Shown here in pieces: positions 23,926-32,277 of a DNA stretch of 33,375 nucleotides (its first letter is position 1; each line of letters starts with the position of its first letter). The notes under the pieces are model-generated. The model ran no database searches. It saw only the letters and a list, made by a program, of their open reading frames with translations, and was not told the DNA's origin. The translations under genes and the position numbers were made by a program. The stretch is from Burkholderia diffusa (GTDB taxonomy: Bacteria; Pseudomonadota; Gammaproteobacteria; Burkholderiales; Burkholderiaceae): positions 1 to 33,375 of the forward strand of contig NZ_CABVPN010000045.1 of NCBI RefSeq assembly GCF_902499115.1. Direction: 5' to 3'.

Positions 23926-25022
23926 CCGCTACCACCTCGCAACCGTCGCCGGCCTCGATGGCTGCACCCAACGACGCCTGGCTGATTCGCTACTGCGAGC
24001 GCGGCTGGCTGCCGGACCGGCTGATCCGGACCGGAATGCGCTCGCTCATGCGGCAACGCCTGCGCGCCGAGCACGCGTATGACGGCGAACGGCGCGCGGC
24101 GGCCCTCGACGCACTGGTGCGCGAACTGGGCGCGAGCCCGATCGCAATCGAGACGCACGCGGCGAACACGCAGCATTACGAGGTGCCCGGCAGCTTCTTC
24201 GAGGCCCATCTCGGCCCGTGGCTCAAATATTCGTGCGGCCATTACCCGCGTGGCAACGAGACGCTGGCGCAGGCAGAGGAGGCAATGCTTGCGTTGTACG
24301 CGCAGCGCGCCGAGCTGGCGGACGGCCAGCGCATTCTCGACCTGGGATGCGGCTGGGGTTCGCTGTCGCTATGGCTCGCCGAGCGGTATCCGGCGGCGCA
24401 GATCGTCGGCCTGTCGAATTCGCACGGTCAACGCCACTTCATCGAGCAATGCGCGGCGCAGCGCGGGCTGACGAATCTGCGAATCGTGACCGGCAACGTG
24501 GTGGAGTTCGACTTCGGTCGCGAGGACGCCGGTTTCGACCGCGTGCTCTCGATCGAGATGTTCGAGCATATGAAGAACTACGGGCAACTGCTCGCGAAAA
24601 TCTCGCGCTGGATGCACGACGACGGCAAGCTCTTCGTGCACATCTTCGCGCACAAGCTACTCGCCTATCACTTCGCGGTGCGCGACGACACCGACTGGAT
24701 GTCGCGCCATTTCTTCACGGGCGGGACGATGCCGTCGGCCGATCTGCTGCTGCGGTTCCAGGACGACGTGCGCATCGCCCGCCAATGGTGGCTCGACGGC
24801 ACTCACTACGCCCGCACGGCCAATCAGTGGCTCGCGTCGCTCGACGCGGCGCGCCACCGGGTCATGCCGATTCTCGAAACGGTCTACGGCGCCGACGCCC
24901 GCATCTGGTTCCAGCGCTGGCGGATGTTCTACATGGCTGTCGCCGAGCTGTTCGGCTATGCCGACGGACAGGAATGGGGCGTCGCCCACTACCTGTTCGA
25001 CAAGCGCCGGGGGCGTGCATGA
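23922..25022 (+). CDS. CFA-synthase-like SAM-dependent methyltransferase
   Basis: 366 residues, coupled to the upstream gene by ATGA overlap. The SAM-binding motif I is ILDLGCGWGSLSLWLAER (about 138-155), followed by IVGLSNSHGQRHFIE and VLSIEMFEHMKNYG. The N-terminal HYEVPGSFFEAHLG and YSCGHYP resemble the substrate segment of the CFA synthase superfamily, but the protein is closer to coclaurine N-methyltransferase-like members than to classical Cfa. It could methylate an unsaturated acyl chain or an amine. It differs from the second methyltransferase (27884) in sequence, so the two probably do separate steps. Confidence 0.9.
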   Translation: MTATTSQPSPASMAAPNDAWLIRYCERGWLPDRLIRTGMRSLMRQRLRAEHAYDGERRAAALDALVRELGASPIAIETHAANTQHYEVPGSFFEAHLGPWLKYSCGHYPRGNETLAQAEEAMLALYAQRAELADGQRILDLGCGWGSLSLWLAERYPAAQIVGLSNSHGQRHFIEQCAAQRGLTNLRIVTGNVVEFDFGREDAGFDRVLSIEMFEHMKNYGQLLAKISRWMHDDGKLFVHIFAHKLLAYHFAVRDDTDWMSRHFFTGGTMPSADLLLRFQDDVRIARQWWLDGTHYARTANQWLASLDAARHRVMPILETVYGADARIWFQRWRMFYMAVAELFGYADGQEWGVAHYLFDKRRGRA

Positions 25023-25639
25023 GGGCCGCCCTGTTGCACCGGGTTCTCCGCCGCGTCGCCGTTGCGTTCGTGACGGTGCTCGCGATCGGGGCCGCCGGCT
25101 GCTCGGGCAGCCCGCCGAACCCGAATCCGCGCGCCACCGTTCCGCTGTCGACGGTGCCCGTCGACTTGCCGCGCTACATGGGCCGCTGGTACGTGATCGC
25201 CAACATCCCGTATTTCGCGGAGCGCGACTTCGTCGGCAGCCGGGCCGAGTGGAGCCTGCGCGAAGACGGCCGGATCGACGACGCATTCGTCGGCCGCAAA
25301 GGCGGCTTCGACCAGCCCGAGAAGCGCTATCGGTTCGTCGACTCCGTCAAGCCCGGCAGCGGCGGTGGCGAATGGCGCGTGCGGCTGTTCTGGCCTGTGT
25401 ATGTCACGCAACTGACGCTCTACATCGACCCCGACTACCGGTACACGATCCTTGGCTACCCGGGCAAGACGCTCGGCTGGATCTTCTCGCGCGAGCCGAC
25501 GATGGACGAGGCCACCTATCGCTCGCTGCTCGCCCGGCTCGATGCGATGGGTTACGACACGTCGCGCTTCAGGCGGGTGCCGCAAACACCGGACCAGATC
25601 GGCAAGCCGGGCTTCGCATCGCCCGGCGAACGCGAATGA
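25019..25639 (+). CDS. Lipocalin family lipoprotein, operon copy
   Basis: 206 residues. The ATG overlaps the methyltransferase stop (ATGA). The signal peptide ends in a lipobox-like AAGC (Cys28). Lipocalin motif 1 is LPRYMGRWYVIANIPYFAE; later motifs are LFWPVYVTQLTLYI and YRYTILGYPGKTLGWIFSR. It is only distantly similar to the lipocalin at 20777. In this position it probably binds or ferries lipids modified by the operon enzymes between the membranes. Confidence 0.92.
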   Translation: MRAALLHRVLRRVAVAFVTVLAIGAAGCSGSPPNPNPRATVPLSTVPVDLPRYMGRWYVIANIPYFAERDFVGSRAEWSLREDGRIDDAFVGRKGGFDQPEKRYRFVDSVKPGSGGGEWRVRLFWPVYVTQLTLYIDPDYRYTILGYPGKTLGWIFSREPTMDEATYRSLLARLDAMGYDTSRFRRVPQTPDQIGKPGFASPGERE

Positions 25640-25649
25640 AGGCAGCAGC

Positions 25650-25678
25650 TGCATCCGCAGCGTGCCGTGGCTCGTATA
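25650..25678 (+). promoter_or_regulatory. ECF-type promoter, copy 3 (upstream of FAD oxidoreductase gene)
   Basis: TGCATCCG, then 15 bases, then CGTATA, in the 92-bp gap before the ATG at 25732. The eight-base upstream element and the CGTATA element are identical to copy 2, while the 15-base spacers differ. Confidence 0.65.
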
Positions 25679-25731
25679 TCCGCATATGTCATTCCCGAAC
25701 CTGCTCTTGTGATTGACGGAGACCATTCGCG

Positions 25732-27036
25732 ATGCACCCGGAACTTTCAGTGTCGTTGCCTGGCCGGCGGATCGCCGTCGTCGGCGCCGGCATCGCGGGC
25801 CTTGCCAGCGCGTACCTGCTTGCTCGCCGTCACCGCGTGACGCTGTTCGAGGCCGCCGACTATCTCGGCGGTCACACGCACACGGTCGACGTCGACCTCG
25901 ACGGCGCACGCCACCCCGTCGACACGGGATTCCTCGTGTTCAACGACCGGACCTATCCGAACCTGATCGCGCTGTTCGACGAACTGGGCGTGGCCGCCCA
26001 TTCGACCGACATGTCGTTTTCGGTTTCGGTCGACGGCGGCCGGCTCGAATGGGCCGGCAGCAACCTGAACACGGTGTTCGCGCAACGCCGCAACCTGTTC
26101 TCGCCGACTTTTCTCGGGATGTTGCGCGACATCCTGCGCTTCAACGCGTCCGCGCACGATCACCTGGAATCGGCGAACCGGGAGCGCCTTTCGGTCGGGG
26201 AACTGCTCACGGCCGGCGGCTACGGCGCATCGTTCCAGCGTCACTACCTGCTGCCGATGGCGGCCGCGATCTGGTCGAGCGCGGCCAACGACATCCTGCG
26301 GTTTCCGGCGGCGACGTTCCTGCGCTTCTGCCTCAATCACGCGTTGTTGCAGGTCAACAACCGGCCGCCGTGGCGGACGGTCCCGGGCGGCGCGCGGCGG
26401 TACGTCGAGCGCATCGCCGCGACGCTCGACGACGTGCGCTTGAATACGCCTGTCCGCGCGATACGGCGCGACGACGCGGGCGTGACCGTCGTCACCGACA
26501 CGGCCGGTCACGAGCGGTTCGACGCGGTCGTGCTGGCTTGCCATGCGCCGACCAGCCTGCGGCTGCTCGCGGATGCCAGCGACGCCGAGCGCGAGGTGCT
26601 GGGCGCCGTGCGCTATCAGCACAACGTCGCGGTGCTGCATACCGATACGGCGTTGCTGCCGCGCCGCCGACGCGTGTGGTCGGCGTGGAACTACCTGAGC
26701 GGCCGGCCGGGGCGCAGCGGTGGCGAGTCGCCCGTGTGCGTGAGCTACCTGCTCAACCAGTTGCAGCCGCTGCCGTTCCGCTCGCCGGTCGTCGTCACGC
26801 TGAATCCGGTCGACGAGCCCGCCCCCGGCACGCAACTGGGTCGCTACGATTACGAGCATCCGCTGCTCGACCTCGCGGCCGTCGACGCCCAGCAACGTCT
26901 GCCGGCACTGCAAGGGCCGCGTCATACGTGGTTCGCGGGAGCGTGGACGGGCTACGGCTTTCACGAGGACGGACTGAAGTCCGCGTTGCGCGTCGCCCGC
27001 GACTTCGGTGTCGCTCCGGCCTGGGCCAAGCCATGA
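25732..27036 (+). CDS. FAD-dependent oxidoreductase (COG2907, amine-oxidase-like)
   Basis: 434 residues. The N-terminal FAD-binding Rossmann motif is IAVVGAGIAGLASAYLLARR (14-33), followed by FEAADYLGGHTHTVDV. The C-terminal FAD-contact region is WFAGAWTGYGFHEDGLKSAL. The family is typically encoded directly before DUF1365 and CFA synthase genes, as here. A role in desaturating or oxidising an acyl chain is likely, by analogy with the furan-fatty-acid enzymes described in Rhodobacter, but I infer that from gene order. The stop overlaps the next start (ATGA). Confidence 0.92.
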   Translation: MHPELSVSLPGRRIAVVGAGIAGLASAYLLARRHRVTLFEAADYLGGHTHTVDVDLDGARHPVDTGFLVFNDRTYPNLIALFDELGVAAHSTDMSFSVSVDGGRLEWAGSNLNTVFAQRRNLFSPTFLGMLRDILRFNASAHDHLESANRERLSVGELLTAGGYGASFQRHYLLPMAAAIWSSAANDILRFPAATFLRFCLNHALLQVNNRPPWRTVPGGARRYVERIAATLDDVRLNTPVRAIRRDDAGVTVVTDTAGHERFDAVVLACHAPTSLRLLADASDAEREVLGAVRYQHNVAVLHTDTALLPRRRRVWSAWNYLSGRPGRSGGESPVCVSYLLNQLQPLPFRSPVVVTLNPVDEPAPGTQLGRYDYEHPLLDLAAVDAQQRLPALQGPRHTWFAGAWTGYGFHEDGLKSALRVARDFGVAPAWAKP

Positions 27037-27887
27037 GCGCGCCCTTTGCCCGCGACGGCACGGCCGCCCGGCTTCTCGTCGGCGACGTGATGCATGAACG
27101 GCTGCGGCCCGTGCGCCATGCGTTCACGTATCCGGTCTTCCAGGTCTGCTGCGACGTCGAACGGCTGGACGAAATCGATGGCAACTGGTTCGGTATCGAT
27201 CGCTGGCGCCCGCTCGGACTCGCGTTGCGCGACTACGGCCCGCGCGACGGCCGCGCGCTCGGCCCGTGGATGCGCGATGTCCTCGCGCACGCCGGCATTC
27301 CAGCCGACGGCCCGATCTGGCTGCAGACGATTCCGCGCATCTTCGGCTACGCGTTCAACCCGGTGAGCTTCTGGTACTGCTACGACCGCGCGGGCCGGCT
27401 TCGCGCGCTGTACGCCGATGTGCGCAACACGTTCGGTGCGCACCACGGCTACCTGATGAGTGCGATGCACCACGCGCCGATCGGAGCCGACACCGTGCTT
27501 GTCTGCCGCAAGACGTTTCATGTCTCGCCGTTTTGCGACGTTGTCGGAGATTACGCGTTTCGCGTGCGTCAGCGCGGCGATCATCTGAGCGTGTCGATCG
27601 ACTATCGCGACGACGACGGTCTGCTGCTGCGCACGGCAATCGGCATGCGGTCCGCGCCGCTGACGGCGGCACGCGCGTGGCGCGCGCTGGCCCGGCAGCC
27701 GCTGAACGCGATCAACGTCGTTATTCGCATTCATTGGCAAGCGTTGCGGCTGTGGCTCGCGCGCGTGCCGTTCCACGGCAGGACGCCCCCCGGGCGTTCT
27801 GCCGCTGCCGATTCGCCATTGTCCCGTTCGCCGGGCGCGTCGCCACGCGGCCGCTCGGCGATGTCCGATCACGAGGCTCGTCCATGA
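27033..27887 (+). CDS. DUF1365 protein
   Basis: 284 residues, coupled to both neighbours by ATGA overlaps. Family features include VMHERLRPVRHAFTYPVF, RIFGYAFNPVSFWYC, ADVRNTFGAHHGYLM and KTFHVSPFCD. The C-terminal 40 residues are Ser/Arg/Pro-rich and probably disordered. The molecular activity is not firmly established; it is a near-invariant partner of COG2907 oxidoreductases and CFA synthases, and in Rhodobacter homologous gene sets act in stress-linked fatty-acid modification. Confidence 0.92.
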   Translation: MSAPFARDGTAARLLVGDVMHERLRPVRHAFTYPVFQVCCDVERLDEIDGNWFGIDRWRPLGLALRDYGPRDGRALGPWMRDVLAHAGIPADGPIWLQTIPRIFGYAFNPVSFWYCYDRAGRLRALYADVRNTFGAHHGYLMSAMHHAPIGADTVLVCRKTFHVSPFCDVVGDYAFRVRQRGDHLSVSIDYRDDDGLLLRTAIGMRSAPLTAARAWRALARQPLNAINVVIRIHWQALRLWLARVPFHGRTPPGRSAAADSPLSRSPGASPRGRSAMSDHEARP

Positions 27888-29101
27888 CCTTGCTGCGCCT
27901 GCTGTCTCCCGCATCGCAACCGGCGATGCCGCTCTCGGCCCGGTTGTTCATCGCGCTGCTACGACAAATCCGCGACGGTCACCTGACGCTTGTAACGCCC
28001 GAAGGCGCGCAGCATGTGTTCGGCGATCCGCACTGCCAGCCGGCCGCGACGCTGCAGGTCCGTGACTGGCGGGCGTGCCGTGCGATCCTGCGCGCGGGCG
28101 ACATCGGATTCGCGGAAGCGTATCGCGCCGGCTGGATCGACACGCCCGAACTCGTCGCGCTGCTGCGCCTCGCGATCCGCAATCAGCCGGTGATCGCGAA
28201 GACGGTGACCGGCGGCCGCCTGGCACGCGTCTGGTACGCGCTGCGTCACCGGCTGAGGATGAATACGCGGGCCGGCAGCCGCCGCAACATCCACGCGCAC
28301 TACGATCTCGGCAACGACTTTTACGGGTTGTGGCTCGACGACACGTGGACGTATTCGAGCGCATGCTTCGACGGCGACGCGCAGCGTTCGCTCGCCGACG
28401 CGCAAACGGCGAAGTATCAGCGCATCGTCGATTCGCTCGGCCTGCGCGCGGGCATGCGCGTGCTCGAGATCGGGTGCGGCTGGGGCGGCTTCGCCGTGCA
28501 TGCCGCACGGCAAGGCATCCGCGTGCATGGCGTCACCATCTCGCAGGCGCAATACACACTGGCCCGCGAGCGCATCGCGCGCGCCGGGCTGTCCGATCGG
28601 GTCACGCTCGAATTGCGCGACTATCGCGACGTCGACGGCCAATACGATGCGATCGTGTCGATCGAGATGTTCGAGGCCGTGGGCGAAACGTTCTGGCCGG
28701 TGTATTTCGACACGCTCAGGCAGCGCCTGAAGCCCGGTGCCCGCGCGCTGATTCAATCGATCACGATCGTCGAGTCGCAATTCGAGGCTTACCGCGCGTC
28801 GAGCGACTTCATCCGCGAGTTCATCTTTCCCGGCGGGATGCTGCCGAGCCCGGAGCGCTTCGTCGATGCCGCGCGGCGGGCCGGCCTGGCCGCCGAACCG
28901 GTGCTCGCGTTCGGCGACGACTACGCACGGACGCTGCGCACCTGGCGGACCACGTTCGAGGCACGCATCGACTCGGTGCGCGCGCAACGGTTCGACGAGA
29001 CGTTCATTCGCACCTGGCGCCTCTATCTCGCCTATTGCGAAGCGGGATTTGCCGAGCGGCGAACCGACGTGATGCATTTCATCGTGTCGTCGGGCGGCTG
29101 A
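27884..29101 (+). CDS. cfa: Cyclopropane-fatty-acid synthase family methyltransferase
   Basis: 405 residues, overlapping the DUF1365 stop (ATGA). Classic CFA motifs are present: IHAHYDLGNDFYGLWLDDTW (substrate and bicarbonate region), motif I VLEIGCGWGGFAVHAARQ, GVTISQAQYTLARERI, IVSIEMFEAVGE and FIREFIFPGGMLPS. It transfers a methyl or methylene group from SAM to the double bond of phospholipid acyl chains. In this gene setting the product may be a methylated (furan-precursor) rather than a cyclopropane fatty acid; sequence alone does not decide. Confidence 0.94.
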   Translation: MTLLRLLSPASQPAMPLSARLFIALLRQIRDGHLTLVTPEGAQHVFGDPHCQPAATLQVRDWRACRAILRAGDIGFAEAYRAGWIDTPELVALLRLAIRNQPVIAKTVTGGRLARVWYALRHRLRMNTRAGSRRNIHAHYDLGNDFYGLWLDDTWTYSSACFDGDAQRSLADAQTAKYQRIVDSLGLRAGMRVLEIGCGWGGFAVHAARQGIRVHGVTISQAQYTLARERIARAGLSDRVTLELRDYRDVDGQYDAIVSIEMFEAVGETFWPVYFDTLRQRLKPGARALIQSITIVESQFEAYRASSDFIREFIFPGGMLPSPERFVDAARRAGLAAEPVLAFGDDYARTLRTWRTTFEARIDSVRAQRFDETFIRTWRLYLAYCEAGFAERRTDVMHFIVSSGG

Positions 29102-29102
29102 C

Positions 29103-29630
29103 ATGAGGCGCCGGCTTGCGTTGCTTGCCGCTGCCGCGGCGCTGGCTGCACCGCTGTACGCCGGCGCGAGCTGCGCCGACGATATCGCATCGGCGCGACT
29201 GATCGGATCCGGCCGGTTCTGCATACTGGGCATCTGTCTGTACGACGCTCAGCTCTGGGCGCCCCGGTCTCCCGGCGCGTTCGACACGCCGTTTGCGTTG
29301 TCGCTGGCCTACCGTCACGACGTGAAAGGCGAGCGGCTCGTCTCGACGGGCATGGACGAGATCGAGCGCCTCGCATCGGCGCCGTTGCCGGCTGCGACAC
29401 TCGATGCATGGCGCCGCGATATCGAACGGGCGTTTACCGACGTATCGCGCGGCGACGTGCTTTGCGGCGTGTACTTTCCCGAGCGCGGCGCACGCTTCTA
29501 CACCAACGGCCGCCTCACGGCCGACGTGACCGACCCGGCGTTTGCGCGCGCGTTCTTCGCGATCTGGCTCGACCCGCGCACGCGGGCAAAATCGTTGCGC
29601 CGTCAACTGCTGGGCGACGATGCGCGCTGA
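29103..29630 (+). CDS. Secreted chalcone-isomerase-like protein
   Basis: 175 residues, starting one base after the CFA synthase stop. Residues 1-20 form a signal peptide. The body matches the bacterial chalcone-isomerase-like family: GSGRFCILGICLYDAQLW, FALSLAYRHDVKGERLVSTG, ERAFTDVSRGD and FYTNGRLTADVTDPAFARAF. In plants, related folds bind fatty acids, which fits a periplasmic acyl-binding role in this lipid operon. No catalytic evidence is visible. It is the last gene of the run. Confidence 0.85.
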   Translation: MRRRLALLAAAAALAAPLYAGASCADDIASARLIGSGRFCILGICLYDAQLWAPRSPGAFDTPFALSLAYRHDVKGERLVSTGMDEIERLASAPLPAATLDAWRRDIERAFTDVSRGDVLCGVYFPERGARFYTNGRLTADVTDPAFARAFFAIWLDPRTRAKSLRRQLLGDDAR

Positions 29631-29666
29631 TTCGATGGTGAGCGATGGTTAGCGGCGGTGACCGGT

Positions 29667-29681
29667 GCATCGTATCGATGC
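29667..29681. terminator. Hairpin after the lipid operon
   Basis: GCATCG-TAT-CGATGC forms a 6-bp stem 36 bases after the last operon stop. An alternative stem (GATGC-CGACA-GCATC) overlaps its right arm. A transcript end is possible but no T run follows. Confidence 0.3.
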
Positions 29682-29739
29682 CGACAGCATCGATCGACGG
29701 GACAGTTCGCCAGTGATCCTTCTCTACGCGTGATTCGCG

Positions 29740-29910
29740 ATGGCCAACAAGACGCACTTGCCTGACAAGATATGCGAGACCTGCGGCTTGCCTTTCAGCT
29801 GGAGAAAGAAATGGAAGGCGGTCTGGGGCGAAGTCCGATATTGCTCGGGGCGTTGCCGCCGGAATCGGCGGTCGCCCTCCGGCATGAAGACGAACGCTTC
29901 AGGCCGTTGA
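29740..29910 (+). CDS. DUF2256 zinc-ribbon-like small protein
   Basis: 56 residues. The sequence has KICETCGLPFSWRKKWKAVW followed by EVRYCSGRCR, the DUF2256 pattern with CxxC and CxxxC pairs that can bind zinc. The ribosome site is weak but the family match is clear over the whole length. DUF2256 genes are often found beside photolyase/cryptochrome genes in proteobacteria. With the stress operon upstream and folE downstream this suggests a light-damage response, though no photolyase is in the window. Confidence 0.85.
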   Translation: MANKTHLPDKICETCGLPFSWRKKWKAVWGEVRYCSGRCRRNRRSPSGMKTNASGR

Positions 29911-30508
29911 ATTCGCATTGATGAGCCGATCGCGAGCAGCGCGCGGGCCGGGATAGCGCTTCGATCGGGCCGAGACGGAATGCTCGCCCTGCTTCGGTTC
30001 ACCGGGATCGATCGGCGCCGGTGCGCGTAGGCGCGCTCGTCAGCGCGGCCCATCCCCCTTCCCCACGGCCGTCTGGTTTGGAGAGTGCGCGATCGCCTCC
30101 AGGCGATTCACTTCACCCCGTGTCGGCTTGCATGACGCTTGCGTGAAAGCGCGGTCATGTTCGCTTGCGCGAACAGCCGTGTTCCGACGCGGTGACGCAT
30201 AAAAGTGAGACAAGATGGATGAGCGCATCGAATTTGCACACTTATAGGCGCACATTGTGGCCCATATAGGCATTGAATCGCTGCCAATTCGATGACGTCG
30301 AAAGGCGTTTCGCGCGCATTATTTCTATGCAACTCCCTCCTCGTAATGAGCGTTAGTGCACTGATAACGCCATTTTCCGACCCTGATTGGACGCTTGACG
30401 CAAAAATTTCCGGTACAAATTATTGGGTGAGTCGAGTTTCTGCTTCACTTTCCCGAAAATTTGCATACAATCCCAGCTGTGACGCATGAATCGACCGAGG
30501 GAGGCCCC
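29911..30508. other. Long intergenic region, AT-rich in its second half
   Basis: About 600 bp with no supported gene. From about 30230 to 30480 the base composition turns AT-rich and contains two promoter-like elements: TTGACG-N17-AATTAT (30395-30423) and TTCACT-N16-TACAAT (30444-30471), the latter just upstream of the next gene. Confidence 0.45.
30444..30471 (+). promoter_or_regulatory. Sigma70-like promoter of the 30509 gene
   Basis: TTCACT, 16 bases, TACAAT (5 of 6 to TATAAT, preceded by TGCA). Predicted transcription starts near 30478, about 30 bases before the GTG start. Confidence 0.45.
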
Positions 30509-31294
30509 GTGCCAACACGCAATCACGACATCAAGCCGCGCCGGTTCCCGGCCTGTCCGGCTTCACTGATGGCGCGCGTGGCCGTCGCCACGGCACGCAG
30601 CCCGTCACACCAGCCCGGTGAGGCGCCCGGCCGGCCGGTTGCATCGCGCTTGCGGGTCGCCGCGCAGCAACGCGGCCATCGCTGTCGACGCCGCTCGCCG
30701 CAGGTGACCGACCGGTGTTCAAGCGCCGGTCTGAACGGCGCACTGCCTGAACGGCGATCGAACACCATCGCGGCTGGCGCGTGCCCGACGCTGCTCGTCA
30801 CGGGCGGCCTGACTGCATCCGACGAAACGGTCGAGCGAGTCGGCCTGCACGTCAGCGAGCGTGTCGAATCGGTGTCGCGGGCGCTGCGGCAGCCCGGTCT
30901 CGATGTCGACGCCCTGATCGCCGAGGTCTGGTCGTTGCACGTGGATCTGGCGAATCAGTTCGTGTCGCTGGCGCAGGCGCGCCGTGTCCGCGCGGCCGCG
31001 ATCGTCTATGAGTCCGGCAGCGCGCAAGCCCTCTCGGTGGTTCGCCTTGCAGGCTTCCACCTGTTTCGCTCGGTCGGCGGCCGCATCGACGAGGCGCTCG
31101 TGCTGGCGAAGCTGCAACAATCCGTCGCCCTCACGTTCGCGGCGAAGACGGCGGAGAACGACCCGATATTGCGGTTCCTCCGCGACGTCGACGGCTGGGC
31201 CCCGGCAACGCCGATGGGTCCGTCGTGCGCGATCAGAACCGGATCTCCGGTGACGCTGCCGGGTCGCCATGCACGCCGGTGCGCGCGCAGGTGA
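30509..31294 (+). CDS. Hypothetical protein, GTG start
   Basis: 261 residues. The GTG at 30509 has a GGGAGG ribosome site 4-5 bases upstream and a promoter-like element further up; an in-frame start at 30461 lacks these. Residues 1-90 are Arg/Pro-rich and low complexity. Residues about 105-235 are helical and well composed (ERVESVSRALRQPGLDVDAL, LANQFVSLAQARRVRAA, VGGRIDEALVLAKLQQSVAL). I recognise no family. The opposite strand also has a long open frame, as is common in GC-rich DNA, but without a ribosome site or better composition. Real but of unknown function is my reading; the N-terminal part could be mis-assigned. Confidence 0.5.
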   Translation: MPTRNHDIKPRRFPACPASLMARVAVATARSPSHQPGEAPGRPVASRLRVAAQQRGHRCRRRSPQVTDRCSSAGLNGALPERRSNTIAAGACPTLLVTGGLTASDETVERVGLHVSERVESVSRALRQPGLDVDALIAEVWSLHVDLANQFVSLAQARRVRAAAIVYESGSAQALSVVRLAGFHLFRSVGGRIDEALVLAKLQQSVALTFAAKTAENDPILRFLRDVDGWAPATPMGPSCAIRTGSPVTLPGRHARRCARR

Positions 31295-31429
31295 GCGTCA
31301 CCCGGTGGATGCGTCGTCGAAATGGCGGCAGCGTCCACACGGTTTTTGCCCACGGAACACAAGTCAATCATCGCATCGTCTCAGTCGTGATCCATCGCAG
31401 CACCACCTAACCTCGAGAAACGAACCGAA

Positions 31430-32161
31430 ATGGGAAATCTGATCGACGCTCCCGAGCACACCTTGACTGCGATCGACGAGGGCATTCCTCTGTCGCACAT
31501 CATTCGTCGTCGGCTTGAGAACGCGGGCGCGCGCTTCCATGCAAACGACAACATCGCCGCGCACCTGCGCGACGGCGAGCTGGATGCGTTGCAAAACGAA
31601 GTCGCGCAGGGAATGGAAGCCGTGCTGCGCTCGCTCGTGATCGACGTCGACAACGACCACAACACCCGCGAAACCGCGCGGCGCGTCGCGAAGATGTTCA
31701 TCCGTGAAGTGTTCGCAGGCCGCTACGACGCGGCGCCGTCCGTGACCGAGTTCCCGAACGTCGAGCGGCTGGACGAGTTGCTGATCGTCGGGCCGCTGCG
31801 TGTGCGCAGCGCCTGCTCGCATCATCTTTGCCCGATCATGGGCCGCATCTGGATCGGCGTGCTGCCCAGCGCCACGTCGAATCTGATCGGCCTGTCGAAG
31901 TATGGAAGGCTGGTGAACTGGGTCATGACGCGGCCGCAGATCCAGGAAGAAGCGGTCAAGCAGATTGCCGACCTCCTCGAATCGCGCATCTCGCCCGACG
32001 GGCTTGCCGTCGTGCTCGAGGCCGAGCACTTCTGCATGCATTGGCGCGGCACCAAGGACGACCAGGCAAAAATGACCAACAGCGTGATGCGCGGAAAATT
32101 TCTCGCGGACGCGTCGCTTCGCCGCGAGTTTCTCGCCTTGTTGTCCGGAAAGAATGCGTAA
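31430..32161 (+). CDS. folE: GTP cyclohydrolase I
   Basis: 243 residues. The zinc site is Cys129 and His132 (RSACSHHLCPI) with Cys202 (EHFCMHWRG). Other motifs are NDHNTRETARRVAKMFIREV, IGLSKYGRLVNWVMTRPQIQ and TNSVMRGKF. It converts GTP to dihydroneopterin triphosphate, the first step of folate and pterin synthesis. It differs from housekeeping FolE in several usually fixed residues (for example HWRGTKD where RGV is usual), fitting an accessory stress copy. Folate is also the antenna cofactor of photolyases, which suits the DUF2256 gene nearby. Confidence 0.93.
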   Translation: MGNLIDAPEHTLTAIDEGIPLSHIIRRRLENAGARFHANDNIAAHLRDGELDALQNEVAQGMEAVLRSLVIDVDNDHNTRETARRVAKMFIREVFAGRYDAAPSVTEFPNVERLDELLIVGPLRVRSACSHHLCPIMGRIWIGVLPSATSNLIGLSKYGRLVNWVMTRPQIQEEAVKQIADLLESRISPDGLAVVLEAEHFCMHWRGTKDDQAKMTNSVMRGKFLADASLRREFLALLSGKNA

Positions 32162-32277
32162 AGCGCGCGGCAGGCATTCGCGACGAATGCACCGGCGCAG
32201 TGCTTGGTCATGATCCGCGTCCGCTCGTCACCGCGGGCGCGCAACAGCAGGAAGCTCAAAGCCATGCGGAGTTCCCG

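Noticed and set aside
25713..27032. Very long open frame running through the FAD oxidoreductase gene into the DUF1365 gene
   Set aside because: The upstream part is an Arg-rich shadow of the oxidoreductase; the real DUF1365 start is the ATG at 27033 overlapping the upstream stop.
32162..32277. TGATCC near 32211 as an RpoE/ChrR-type -35 for the second sigma gene
   Set aside because: No -10 element at the required distance; a single hexamer is not informative.
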